A stretch of DNA of 64,000 bases. Source: Melghirimyces profundicolus (GTDB taxonomy: Bacteria; Bacillota; Bacilli; Thermoactinomycetales; DSM-45169). Under the pieces are notes generated by a model. It was not told where the DNA came from. It saw nothing but the letters and a program-made list of their open reading frames with translations, and made no database searches. Shown piece by piece: positions 16,788 to 25,320 of this stretch. The first letter of the stretch is position 1, and each line of letters opens with the position of its first letter. The stretch is from positions 1-64,000 of the forward strand of contig NZ_QBKR01000008.1 of NCBI RefSeq assembly GCF_003054245.1, read 5' to 3'. The translations under genes were made by a program, and so were the position numbers.

Positions 16788-16839
16788 GCTGGTTCCACCC
16801 CCGGAAAATTTTTGGTTCCTCCGTTACTTTTCCCGGGGA

Positions 16840-18177
16840 CTATCGATTAAACACGTGCTGCACGTATTCCTCCATCTGGGCGGCGATCCGGTCGTGCTGC
16901 TCACGTTCCAATTTGGCACGGGACAGCCGTTCCCTCTCCAGCCGTTTCGCCTCTTCCGCTTTTCGTCTGGCCGCTTCCCGTTCCCGGCGTTCTTTTTCGA
17001 GGCGTCCCGCCTGGAGAAGGATCTGACGGGCCCGTTCCAGGTGGGCTTCTTGTTCCGCTTTCCGCCTCGTCTCTTCCGCTTTTCGGTCTTCTTCCTTTGC
17101 CTGTTCCTCTTCCGGGAGGGCTTTTTCTTCCGTTTTCCGCTCTGCTTCTTCCTGTTCGAGGCGTTCCCGCTCCAGGCGCTCCCTCTCCTCAGGGGCCCGC
17201 CGTTCTGCTTCCAGATGGTCCTTTTCTTCTGCTTTTCGCTCCGCTTCTTCCTCTACCCTTTGCTCCCGTTCCTGACGCTCCGCCTCCTCACGGGCCTGTC
17301 GTGCCTGTTCTTCTTTCATTCGCCGGGCTTCTTCCAGTCGTTGCTGAAGCACCTGGGATGGTGGCGTGCCCGGTTCCTTCCCGACCTCCCGGGATTCCGT
17401 CTCCTCCTCCTTTCCGGAGGGCTGGGGCCGCTTAAAAAGCTGGTCCAAGAGGCCTTTGGATTCCCGCTTTTTAAGATAGGCATCCATTCGTGAAGCGACA
17501 TAGCCGGCGGGTCGGTTGAAGCTTTTTTGAATCAGTTTGGCCAACGGTTTAGGAAAATCGGCATCGGCAGGGAGCTTTTTGATCGGTTCATCCACCAGAT
17601 TTCCGGAGAACAACATATAGAGAAGGTTTCCCCAATCCATCTCCGGATTCGGAAGCGTCCGTCCCTCCACCCCGCAGTAGAGGACCTGAAGTTCTCCCGA
17701 AGCAGTGATGGCGATATTCGCCGGGTGAAGGAGGGTATACATGCGAAGGGGTTTTTCCTTCAGGATGTTCTCCACGGGAAACAGACTTCTCACCCAGGAG
17801 AGGATTCTTTCCTCTTCCAACCCGCCCCGGGCCATACGTTCGTGGAGGCGATCCTCAAAGGGGACATAGGGACGGATCATGACCAATGACCGCTCTTCCG
17901 AGTAAACCTGAAGGTACGGTACAATGGAGCGATGTTTCAGAGACAGATACTGCTGAATCGCCCGGGGCGGTGCCGGCCGTTGCAGACGGGTGTATTGAAG
18001 ATAGAAGCGTTTTCCGCCCGCGGCTGCCACCGCCAGTTCCCCCTGAAAAAACGGTTCCACATGTTCAATTTGATATGTATCCCGGTAGATCTCTCCAACG
18101 TTGAAAAACGACAATATCCTCCCCCCACTCCATGATTTCAAGGGCTGGATCAAGGCGAAAATCATAGAAAATGCCAT
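16840..18177 (-). CDS. Pseudokinase-like domain protein with long charged coiled coil; start likely frameshifted
   Basis: Residues up to about 230 resemble a degenerate protein-kinase fold: LLHPANIAITASGELQVLYC replaces the catalytic HRD...N loop without the Asp, and WGNLLYMLFSGN resembles the kinase helix F region. The remainder is Glu/Arg/Lys/Ala-rich coiled coil (about 250-445). No transmembrane helix. The order of features recalls the cytoplasmic pseudokinase part of EssB/YukC, but no ESX genes are near. The ATG at 18177 has no ribosome site. A better N-terminus exists in another frame (18109-18256), so a one-base indel near 18104-18108 is suspected. Confidence 0.65.
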   Translation of the reverse strand: MAFSMIFALIQPLKSWSGGRILSFFNVGEIYRDTYQIEHVEPFFQGELAVAAAGGKRFYLQYTRLQRPAPPRAIQQYLSLKHRSIVPYLQVYSEERSLVMIRPYVPFEDRLHERMARGGLEEERILSWVRSLFPVENILKEKPLRMYTLLHPANIAITASGELQVLYCGVEGRTLPNPEMDWGNLLYMLFSGNLVDEPIKKLPADADFPKPLAKLIQKSFNRPAGYVASRMDAYLKKRESKGLLDQLFKRPQPSGKEEETESREVGKEPGTPPSQVLQQRLEEARRMKEEQARQAREEAERQEREQRVEEEAERKAEEKDHLEAERRAPEERERLERERLEQEEAERKTEEKALPEEEQAKEEDRKAEETRRKAEQEAHLERARQILLQAGRLEKERREREAARRKAEEAKRLERERLSRAKLEREQHDRIAAQMEEYVQHVFNR

Positions 18178-18256
18178 TTTCAGAATACCACAGCCCCTTT
18201 CGATCGTACAGTCGGTTTCCGACAAAGAGTTCCATCCGCCGACACATTCCGATCAT
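18109..18256 (-). pseudogene. Out-of-frame N-terminal part of the pseudokinase-like gene
   Basis: In this frame the minus strand encodes MELFVGNRLYDRKGLWYSEN and continues in plausible protein until about base 18109, then degenerates to a stop at 18065. Dropping one base from the A5 run at 18104-18108 joins it smoothly to the downstream frame, giving DIVVFNVGEIYRDTYQIEH. Either the gene is mutated, the run is phase-variable, or the base is a sequencing error. Possible starts are 18256, 18247 and 18235. Confidence 0.5.
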
Positions 18257-18291
18257 TCAATACCGTCCGCTTTCCGGACGATGGGGCGCCT

Positions 18292-18354
18292 ACAAAAAAA
18301 ACGGCCGCCTGAAAAAGCCTGCGAATTGCATCGCGGACTTTTCAGGCGGCGTTG
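18292..18354 (-). terminator. Terminator after the DUF1835 gene
   Basis: AACGCCGCCTGAAAAG pairs with CTTTTTCAGGCGGCCGTT on the minus strand and is followed by a T8 run. Confidence 0.8.
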
Positions 18355-18359
18355 TTCTC

Positions 18360-19307
18360 TCAACTCTCCGTATCCAGATACAGGTTCCCCCGATCATCCC
18401 GGCGCCAGCAATGACCCCGCGTGAGCCGTGCTCCTCCCAGCCACCAGTCAATGCCGGAGGCCCGGACGCGATCCTCGCTGCCTGACAGCACCTCTTCTCC
18501 CAGGGGGGTCAGGAATATCCGGCCCTCCAGCCCGTCCGCTTCCCCATCCCCCTTCTCGGTCCGGATCAGGGGAAACGGGCCGTCTCCGAGTTCGTTCAGC
18601 AAAGCCGCGAAATGAACGTCGCTCAGTCCGTCACCCTCCCGGGCCCGGCTCACTTCCCGGAAGAGCTCTCCGAATGTCGGGGCTTGCTCCCGGATCCGAT
18701 TCATCGCGAGTTCCTCCACCCGGTTCAACCCGTTTTCCGCCGACGGGAAATAGTCGAGATGCCGGCGAAAGCTTGCGAAAAGGTATGGCAGGTGATTGTC
18801 CTCCGTCTCCAACCAGCGTTCCACGTCCCGGGGATCGGTGGAGATGTAAGCGTTCCAGGCGGAGACGGCTTGTTCCATGTGGCGCTTCTCCAGCGGAAGC
18901 CGATCTTCGTACAACCGGACGAGATCTTCATTGGACAGGGATTTGCCTTCGGGAAGGTCGACCCAATCCACGTTCTCCAACCCCAGCCGGTCCATCCGTT
19001 TCAAAAGATAGATCAGCATCATCTGGTCATAGCGGTCGGGTTCAAACCAGAGCACCACCCTGGAGGACTCCGGGATCCTTTCCAGGCGCTGCTCCTGGTA
19101 GCGGGTCACCATTTCCAGCTGTTCCGCCGGAATGCCGATCCGGTCTTCGAAAAAAGCCGCCCGGTCCTCCAGACTGACTCCTTCTTCCCATTGGGGGGAA
19201 AACGGGCCGAAATCGTACATTTCCCGCCAGACGAACACTTCTCCTTTCAGGGGGGCGCAATCCCGCAGGCGTTCCCCCGGAACATCCCCGTTCACAATGT
19301 GGATCAA
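18360..19307 (-). CDS. DUF1835 domain-containing protein
   Basis: A 315-residue soluble protein. The N-terminal motif MIHIVNGDVPGERLR and the later FEPDRYDQMMLIYLL block match the DUF1835 pattern. A second region (about 200-315, ending GGARLTRGHCWRRDDRGNLY) resembles the accompanying DUF3658-type C-terminal region. Function is unknown. It stands alone between two intergenic gaps with its own terminator. Confidence 0.82.
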   Translation of the reverse strand: MIHIVNGDVPGERLRDCAPLKGEVFVWREMYDFGPFSPQWEEGVSLEDRAAFFEDRIGIPAEQLEMVTRYQEQRLERIPESSRVVLWFEPDRYDQMMLIYLLKRMDRLGLENVDWVDLPEGKSLSNEDLVRLYEDRLPLEKRHMEQAVSAWNAYISTDPRDVERWLETEDNHLPYLFASFRRHLDYFPSAENGLNRVEELAMNRIREQAPTFGELFREVSRAREGDGLSDVHFAALLNELGDGPFPLIRTEKGDGEADGLEGRIFLTPLGEEVLSGSEDRVRASGIDWWLGGARLTRGHCWRRDDRGNLYLDTES

Positions 19308-19533
19308 TGGCCTCTCCCCTTTCTGTCTCAGCGGCTTCCTCCATCACGAATCTCTTCTTTTCCAGCATGACATAACCACCCGCCTGTTTCCAAGCGTAAA
19401 AAACCCGGGCGGCAGCCGGATTTAATGACCAAGTTTGTCAGAAGATCCTTCCGCTTTGAAGATGCCCCATCGTCCCCCTCTCCCCCAGCCCCAATCAACC
19501 CCATGTTTTTGTTTTGGGTTTCTCTTCAGATGT

Positions 19534-19914
19534 CTACTTTTGTGTGTCACAAAGGAACCGCGAATAAAGCTCGCAAAAATAGTTGGGCCTGAATAAATTG
19601 GCAGCATGACCGGCCAACGGAATCTCTTCATAAACAACATGGGGAAGAATGGTGTTCAGATCATAGAGACACGACTGATACAGTTCATCATGTTTTCCCA
19701 TCACCCAAAAAGTCGGTTGACTCAGTTTCCGTAAACGGGACTTAAGATCGAACTCCAGACGATGTCGCAGAGATTCCGGAAGAATGGATGGATGCAATTC
19801 CATTCCCAGACGATAGTAAATTTTTCTGGAAATCAAAGCGCTCGATGATTGCCGATTAATCCATGGATAAATACGATCGTTTCCTTCCCCGGATCCTTTC
19901 TTGTTTGCAAGGAT
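19534..19914 (-). pseudogene. 5'-truncated alpha/beta hydrolase remnant
   Basis: An uninterrupted frame of about 125 codons reads like the C-terminal third of an alpha/beta hydrolase: LSQPTFWVMGKHDELYQSC carries the acid residue after strand 7 and EEIPLAGHAANLFRP has the catalytic His. Upstream the same frame continues with GSGEGNDRIYPWINR before a TGA near 19915. No nucleophile elbow (GxSxG) or start is present, so it is a fragment. Base composition is lower in G+C than in neighbouring genes. Confidence 0.65.
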
Positions 19915-20247
19915 AATCCCCTTTCAAAGGATGAATGATTGGATTACCGCGTCAAACGATTCATCAGGGATATCTTAACCTCTCACTATGTAGCTTATAT
20001 AAAGATCGGATTGAATGTGGAGCAGGAATCGGCGGAAACCCAGGCACACCCAAGAGACCCCGCAGGATCAGACCCGTCGTCATTTTTCCCTCCCTCGTGT
20101 ACACAGTTGGGAGCCTCTCCGTTTAACCTCCTGATTCACTCTTCCCCTCCTTTTCCAAACATATCTTTCCACGCATCCGGGGCTGTCTTGCCGCTTTCCG
20201 GTTTCACCCCGTACAATGGGAGAGAACCCGAAAAGGAGGCAGCCATC
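19915..20247. other. Intergenic region before gsaB
   Basis: A 333-base stretch without a credible gene. The gsaB frame stays open upstream of its start but has no ribosome site there and poor protein character. Its left part is A/T-rich and contains the 5' scar of the hydrolase remnant. No repeat element was recognised. Confidence 0.5.
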
Positions 20248-21537
20248 ATGACATACCCGAAATCCCAATCCTTACATAAAGAAGCGACGGATGTGATCGT
20301 GGGCGGCGTAAACAGCCCCTCGAGGTCCTTTGCTCCCGTCGGCCTGGATCATCCGGTGTATATGAAGAAAGCCGCGGGTCCTTACTTCTGGGACGAAGAC
20401 GGCAACCGGTACATCGATTATCTGGCCGCATTCGGCCCCATCATCCTGGGCCACGCCCACCCGGGAGTCACCGAGGCGATTCAACGCACGGCCGAAGAAG
20501 GAGTCCTGTATGGCACCCCGACGGAAAAAGAGATCCGTTTCGGAAAAATGCTCCGGGAGGCCATTCCCTCCTGCGAACAGCTTCGTTTCGTCAACAGCGG
20601 AACCGAAGCGGTGATGAGTACCATTCGACTCGCCCGGGCCTTTACAGGAAAAGATAAGATTATCAAATTTGCGGGCTGTTACCACGGGCATTCCGATCTG
20701 GTTCTGGTGGCGGCCGGCTCCGGCCCCTCCACCCTGGGAACGCCGGACAGTGCCGGTATTCCCCAAAGCATCGCCAACGAGGTGGTCACCGTCCCCTTCA
20801 ACGACACGGCAGCTCTGGAAGAAGCGCTCACCCGCTGGAAAGATCAGGTCGCAGCGGTGCTCGTGGAACCCTTGGTCGGCAATTTCGGCATTGTCGAACC
20901 GGCTCCCGGGTTTTTGGAGTCGGTGAACGAACAAGCCCATGCTGCGGGAGCATTGGTCATCTATGACGAAGTGATCACCGCGTTCCGTTTTCATTACGGA
21001 GGCGTTCAGACCCTTTACGGGGTGGAGCCGGACCTGACCGCCCTGGGCAAAATCATCGGGGGCGGACTGCCGATCGGCGCCTATGGCGGCCGCCGGGAGA
21101 TCATGGATAAAGTGGCGCCCACGGGCCCCACTTACCAAGCGGGCACCATGGCGGGGAACCCCCTGTCGATCTCAGCCGGCATCGCCTGCCTTGAAGCCCT
21201 GTCCGTGCCCGGAACCTACGAGGAACTGGACCGGAAAGGGGCCACACTGGAAAAAGGACTTCTCTCCGGAGCCGAAAAAGCCGGCGTCCCCGTCCGGATC
21301 AACCGGAAAGGCGGGGCCCTGACCGTCTATTTCACCGAGCATCCGGTGACGGATTACGAGGGAGCCCAACAGGCGGACGGCCGGCGCTTTGCCCGCTTCT
21401 TCCGGAGCATGCTGCGGGAAGGGGTCTACCTCGCCCCTTCCAAGTACGAGGCCTGGTTTTTGACCACCGCCCATTCCGACACGGATATCGAAGACACGGT
21501 CGCAGCCGCGGAAAAAGCTTTTCAGGAATGTGTCTGA
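20248..21537 (+). CDS. gsaB: Glutamate-1-semialdehyde 2,1-aminomutase
   Basis: A 429-residue PLP enzyme that converts glutamate-1-semialdehyde to 5-aminolevulinate in the C5 haem pathway. Typical blocks are [11 protein letters not shown] at the N-terminus, [23 protein letters not shown], the Asp in [12 protein letters not shown] and the PLP lysine in [28 protein letters not shown] precedes the ATG at 20248. It stands alone rather than in a hem operon, so it may be the second copy (gsaB/hemL2 type) seen in bacilli. A haem-binding globin gene follows 28 bases later. Confidence 0.93.
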   Translation: MTYPKSQSLHKEATDVIVGGVNSPSRSFAPVGLDHPVYMKKAAGPYFWDEDGNRYIDYLAAFGPIILGHAHPGVTEAIQRTAEEGVLYGTPTEKEIRFGKMLREAIPSCEQLRFVNSGTEAVMSTIRLARAFTGKDKIIKFAGCYHGHSDLVLVAAGSGPSTLGTPDSAGIPQSIANEVVTVPFNDTAALEEALTRWKDQVAAVLVEPLVGNFGIVEPAPGFLESVNEQAHAAGALVIYDEVITAFRFHYGGVQTLYGVEPDLTALGKIIGGGLPIGAYGGRREIMDKVAPTGPTYQAGTMAGNPLSISAGIACLEALSVPGTYEELDRKGATLEKGLLSGAEKAGVPVRINRKGGALTVYFTEHPVTDYEGAQQADGRRFARFFRSMLREGVYLAPSKYEAWFLTTAHSDTDIEDTVAAAEKAFQECV

Positions 21538-21565
21538 TCCGATTTCACGGAGAGGAGGCAACCGA

Positions 21566-21961
21566 TTGTCACAGGAACCCTTGACGATTTATGAACGCAT
21601 CGGCGGCGACGATGCCGTCACCCGGATTGTGGAGGCCTTTTATCCACGGGTTCAGAAAGATCCGCTGCTGGCCCCGCTCTTTCCCGAAGACATCCGGCCG
21701 GTGATGGAAAAACAACGGCGGTTTCTCACCCAGTTTTTCGGGGGACCGCCTCTGTACAGTCAACAGTATGGACACCCCCGGCTCCGGGCCCGCCACCTTC
21801 CCTTCCCCATCACCCCCCGCCGGGCCGAAGCCTGGCTTCGCTGCATGGCGGAAGCATTGGACGAAGCCGGAATCGAAGGCGACGTCCGGGAAGAGATGTG
21901 GAGCCGCCTCTACTTCACCGCCGGTCACATGGTGAACACCCCGGAAGGAGAAGAAACGTAA
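21566..21961 (+). CDS. Truncated haemoglobin, group II (YjbI-like)
   Basis: A 131-residue globin that begins at TTG after AGAGGAGG. It keeps the truncated-globin patterns TIYERIGGDDAVTRIVEAFY and FFGGPPLYSQQYGHPRLRAR, with the proximal His in RARHLPFPIT and a conserved Trp in WLRCM. Group II proteins bind oxygen or NO and partner redox stress systems. It is probably transcribed with gsaB, linking haem synthesis to a haem protein. Confidence 0.92.
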   Translation: MSQEPLTIYERIGGDDAVTRIVEAFYPRVQKDPLLAPLFPEDIRPVMEKQRRFLTQFFGGPPLYSQQYGHPRLRARHLPFPITPRRAEAWLRCMAEALDEAGIEGDVREEMWSRLYFTAGHMVNTPEGEET

Positions 21962-21990
21962 AACCGGCTTTGGGATTCGAAACGGTCTCC

Positions 21991-22029
21991 GCAGCCGGAG
22001 CGGCATTGAGTAAATGCTGCCGCTCACAT
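21991..22029. repeat. Dispersed palindromic repeat, copy A (partial)
   Basis: GCAGCCGGAGCGGCATTGAG then TAAATGCTGCCGCTCACA matches the core of the elements at 46855, 50984, 59208 and 61995. The outer GAAGCGTT/AACGCTTC ends are missing. It lies just after the globin gene. Confidence 0.7.
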
Positions 22030-22138
22030 TACGCGTAACCACATCGGTCCCTCCGCCCCATGCTGACCCTCAACCGCCGAATGGGATTTCAAATCGGCGA
22101 AAAACGGGGATACAATGACCCTTCCCCTTTCTGAATAT

Positions 22139-22173
22139 TAACCCCCACCCGCGGTACAAGCGGGTGGGGGTTT
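22139..22173. terminator. Bidirectional terminator between the globin and a membrane-protein gene
   Basis: CCCCCACCCGC pairs with GCGGGTGGGGG around a 6-7 base loop between convergent genes, with TTTGATTTG on the plus side. Confidence 0.75.
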
Positions 22174-22182
22174 GATTTGTGA

Positions 22183-22653
22183 TCACAGGGACCCGGTCAG
22201 GATCAGAAGACATAACGCCAGGGAGATCAACGGAAACGCGCTGAGCATTCCGCCGATGATCACTGCATGGGCGGTGATTCTCTTTTTCAGGACCTCGTTG
22301 GAGCGGGGGTCCTGAACCACCTGCATTCGGGTCAGGAAAACGTTCACCCATCCGAAGATGAGGAGCAAAAAGATCAGAATCAGGGGCACTTCCACTTCGA
22401 CGGCCCCTCTCCCCTCCAGGACTTGAATGAAAAAGAATATCACGAGAAGGAGGGGGAGACTTTCAATGACAAGCATTTTGATGAAGAAGCGTGTAAACTC
22501 CCGTTGAACCAGGGATGGAACCCCTTCTTCAGCCCCCTCCATTTGGCCCGCCGAGAGGACGTTGGAAACCGTCTGTCGAAAAGCAATCACGATGCCCACC
22601 ACGACGATTGCTGAGGCTGCAAACAACAGCCAGGCCGGATTTTCCACCAACAT
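22183..22653 (-). CDS. Small integral membrane protein of unknown function
   Basis: A 156-residue protein with four predicted transmembrane helices: residues 6-24, 60-78, about 88-107 and 134-154. The loop QVVQDPRSNEVLKKRITAHA between the last two is conserved-looking and positively charged. The start at 22653 has GGGGG seven bases upstream. No family is recognised. It is followed only by a terminator. Confidence 0.7.
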   Translation of the reverse strand: MLVENPAWLLFAASAIVVVGIVIAFRQTVSNVLSAGQMEGAEEGVPSLVQREFTRFFIKMLVIESLPLLLVIFFFIQVLEGRGAVEVEVPLILIFLLLIFGWVNVFLTRMQVVQDPRSNEVLKKRITAHAVIIGGMLSAFPLISLALCLLILTGSL

Positions 22654-23059
22654 ACGCATTCCCCCTTTCCGATGTTTGGGAAGATCGGCGTTCCCCCCTA
22701 TTACCATACCGTATTTGATTGGAATGAAAAGTGCAATTTTTCCGCCCCCGAATCCCCACACTGTTCCCGCCACAAAAAAAGGTGGCCCGAAGGCCACGAA
22801 TTAACCACCATTTCAGCAGAGAGTACCAGCTACTCTTATTATAGAAGATTCGTTCCGGAAGTACAAGAACATTCGTTCCTCTTTTCATGGGAAACTTGAG
22901 CTGTGTACGTGGAAAACGGGTCCAAGAATTGACGGATCTATCTGCCGGAGCGGGGAGATCGGGTGCTTGAGTCCCCGGAAATGATGTTCCGTCCGGAGGG
23001 TTTGAAGGCGGAACCCATCGGTCAGACTTCCTTTGAGTCCGTCGAACCCGGGGGGAGAG
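22654..23059. other. Intergenic region with no intact gene
   Basis: Holds the promoter side of the small membrane-protein gene and a small hairpin (GGTGGCC/GGCCACC at about 22781-22798), then sequence continuing the decayed 3' part of the glycosyltransferase remnant to its right. No intact reading frame is convincing on either strand. Confidence 0.5.
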
Positions 23060-23239
23060 CGAAAACGACCTGGCGTGTTCTCCGCGGATGAAGTCGTAGT
23101 CCGGGTTGTAGTTGAACGTGACGATCGATACGGGGTGTCCCTTTTTTTCATAAAGAAGGTTGGCCCGCTGGATGAGGTTCCGGGTCAGCCCCCCTCGAAT
23201 GTGACTGACCGAGTTCAATAGATAATAGAGGGGTACCAT
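23060..23239 (-). pseudogene. Glycosyltransferase N-terminal remnant
   Basis: The minus strand encodes a credible start (ATG at 23239 after AGGTGGTG) followed by LYYLLNSVSHIRGGLTRNLI and KGHPVSIVTFNYNPDYDF. This matches the N-terminal pattern of TagE/poly(glycerol-phosphate) glucosyltransferase-type enzymes. After about 60 codons the sequence loses protein character (Arg/Pro/Ser-rich), so the gene is truncated or frameshifted. Confidence 0.6.
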
Positions 23240-23620
23240 TAACACACCACCTACAAATTTCAGACTTAAAAACAAAGGAAAAATTCATTTGATATCAAAA
23301 TTATGGCTTATAATCGATTGTTTGATCTTTCTCTTTTTACTCTTTTATCTGGTTATTCGAAACCAGATCCCTGTGTTTTGGTGTTATTTTGTCGATTATC
23401 GACCAAAATCATTTCTGAAGAAAATTTATTTTCGATTATCTCCAAGACCGGCAGGTCATGACCGTTCATGTCATGGTAACGATACCCGAACGGGCAGCCG
23501 GGGGGTTGATTGAATGGCCCCTCATGAAAAACATCCATCCAAGGTTCTTGTCCGGTCTGAAACGGTGATTCCACCGTTCATCCCCCCCTGTCAAACCATT
23601 CACTTTCCGGAGGAAGCAAT
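23240..23620. other. A/T-rich intergenic stretch
   Basis: Markedly more A/T-rich than its surroundings from 23240 to 23450. A 74-codon frame at 23289-23513 begins with a hydrophobic segment but has no ribosome site and ends in low-quality sequence, so it is not called. It separates two gene remnants. Confidence 0.5.
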
Positions 23621-23760
23621 ATGAACCTGAATGATCCCTTATACGGCTGTTTTGAAGTGGATGAGGTCCTGGCAAACTTGATCCGTTCCCGGCCGGTTCA
23701 ACGGTTGAAGCGGATCCATCAGACCGGAACGGTTCCATTGCAGGATATATCCGTTACAAG
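23621..23760 (+). pseudogene. HD-domain phosphohydrolase N-terminal remnant
   Basis: GGAGGAAGC precedes ATG and the first 36 codons read NDPLYGCFEVDEVLANLIRS then VQRLKRIHQTG. This is the usual beginning of HD-domain dNTPase-like proteins (YwfO type), where the frame would continue to the first His. Here it runs instead into the antisense 3' end of ctaG, so only the start survives. Confidence 0.55.
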
Positions 23761-23777
23761 ACGCCACCGGACATCGT

Positions 23778-24671
23778 TCAATTCCGGGAGGCCCCGGTCC
23801 CTTCCGGAGACGGGGCGATCCAGTCCGTGGTCTCTCCCTTTTTTTCGGTGACTGCTTCATCGTCCGGGATCCCATATCGGTCTTTCTCCCCCTCCCGGCG
23901 GACCCATTGCAGGAAGGTGTGGCCGAGCGCCACGGCGTAAGTGATCTCTTGGAGGATTTTCATGGTCACCCCACCCAGTTGCTGATCGTTCTCCGGGGAA
24001 AGGACCGAAAAAATCGCCGATCCCGAATAGGAAGCGAACAGCAGGTGATCGGCGAAGATGATCAGTGCGCAGGCGGGAGTCAACAGCCAACCGGCCGCGG
24101 CGATATAAACCATCTTTTTCAGGGGGGAGAGTACCTCCGCCTCACTCAGGGGTGTCATCACCGGCCACCACATCAGCGTTGCGGTGAGGACCAACAGGCC
24201 ATGGGAAAGCAGATGGTATCCTTCATTCCCCATTAAAAAATCGAGTACCCGCGGCACGTGATAGAGGGAAAAGAGACCGTTAAACATCAGCAGGGCCACC
24301 ACCGGCCTTTTTCCCCATGACGCCCATTTCTTGCCCGGTGCCGTTTGCAGGATTCTCTTCCACATCCAGGGGGCGATTCCCCGGATCAAGAGCGGAGGCA
24401 TGATCAGGTAGAGGATCGACTGTTGCAACATATGCACGCTGAATAGTTCATGGCCGATCGGATGGATGGGACTGCCCAGCGCAAGGTAAAAGAGCGCCAA
24501 GCCGGTCAGAAAGAGCATTTTTTTGCCAATGGGGACCGGAGTGGAACCCGGGAATTGTCCCCTCCATCTCCCGGTGGCTGACAGATACAGCCCACCGATG
24601 CTCACCACGACCCAGTTGAACCCCACATTCCACAATCCGGGGGTGAAAAACGCCCCGATCAAGGCTTCCAT
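23778..24671 (-). CDS. ctaG: Cytochrome c oxidase assembly factor CtaG (cluster 1)
   Basis: A 297-residue membrane protein with about seven helices, matching CtaG of caa3 oxidases, which is needed for the CuA/CuB assembly of the enzyme. Family blocks are HPIGHELFSVHMLQQSILYL, GLFSLYHVPRV and LMWWPVMTPL, with conserved His residues likely handling copper. It closes cluster 1 and follows ctaE by 25 bases, leaving no room for ctaF. The last 40 residues are a polar tail absent from the cluster 2 copy. Confidence 0.92.
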   Translation of the reverse strand: MEALIGAFFTPGLWNVGFNWVVVSIGGLYLSATGRWRGQFPGSTPVPIGKKMLFLTGLALFYLALGSPIHPIGHELFSVHMLQQSILYLIMPPLLIRGIAPWMWKRILQTAPGKKWASWGKRPVVALLMFNGLFSLYHVPRVLDFLMGNEGYHLLSHGLLVLTATLMWWPVMTPLSEAEVLSPLKKMVYIAAAGWLLTPACALIIFADHLLFASYSGSAIFSVLSPENDQQLGGVTMKILQEITYAVALGHTFLQWVRREGEKDRYGIPDDEAVTEKKGETTDWIAPSPEGTGASRN

Positions 24672-24696
24672 ATCCTTCCCTCCCCGTCCTCGCGAT

Positions 24697-25320
24697 TCAG
24701 GGGATCATCCCCATCAGGTAGACCACTGTGAAAATAAAAATCCAGACCACATCGACAAAGTGCCAATACAGGCTGGCCACATAAAACTTGGGGGCCGTAT
24801 GAACGGTAATCCCTTTGTTTCTCCCCTGGATCATCAACCCCAGAATCCACAGCACTCCGAACAGCACGTGGCTCCCGTGGGTCCCCAAGAGCAGGTAAAA
24901 AGAGGAGCCGAAGGCGCTGCTGGTGATGGTGTGCCCCTCGTGGATATACTCCACGAACTCATATACCTCCAACCCCAGGAACACCGCCCCCAACAGGATG
25001 GTGATCCCAAACCAGCGCAGCATTTTTTGAAGATCATTTTCGTGCATGCCCATAATCGCCAGCACGCTGGTCAGGCTGCTGGTCAGGAGCACCAGCGTGG
25101 AAGCCGCGACCACCGGCATCTGGAACAGTTCATATGGAGTCGGCCCGTTCAGGCTGGACCCCTTCAACGCCAGGTAAGTGCCAAACTCCGTGGCGAAAAG
25201 GGTGGTCTCCGCGGCGATAAATAACCAAAACCCAAGGATTTTGTTTTTTCCTTCCAGGGTCGCCCGTTCCGGCTCGGCGGGGAGACCTGCCACCGAAGCA
25301 TTCTCCTCGATTTTCATCAA
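24697..25320 (-). CDS. ctaE: Cytochrome c oxidase subunit III (cluster 1)
   Basis: A 207-residue protein with five transmembrane helices, the short form of subunit III typical for caa3 oxidases. Conserved blocks include LGLEVYEFVEYIHEGHTITS and LLGTHGSHVLFGVLWI. Start overlaps the ctaD stop by four bases. Subunit III stabilises proton pumping by subunit I. Confidence 0.94.
   Translation of the reverse strand: MMKIEENASVAGLPAEPERATLEGKNKILGFWLFIAAETTLFATEFGTYLALKGSSLNGPTPYELFQMPVVAASTLVLLTSSLTSVLAIMGMHENDLQKMLRWFGITILLGAVFLGLEVYEFVEYIHEGHTITSSAFGSSFYLLLGTHGSHVLFGVLWILGLMIQGRNKGITVHTAPKFYVASLYWHFVDVVWIFIFTVVYLMGMIP

Noticed and set aside
19939-21537. Extended 532-codon form of gsaB
   Set aside because: The extra N-terminus is Pro/Ser-rich and has no ribosome site; AAAAGGAGG precedes the internal ATG at 20248 and the protein then has the normal length.
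22529-23275. A single 248-codon gene
   Set aside because: Only its first 60 codons look like a glycosyltransferase; the remainder is Arg/Ser/Pro-rich noise and overlaps another gene on the same strand in a different frame.
23289-23513. 74-codon plus-strand frame with a hydrophobic start
   Set aside because: No ribosome binding site and a low-quality tail; it lies in an A/T-rich decayed region.
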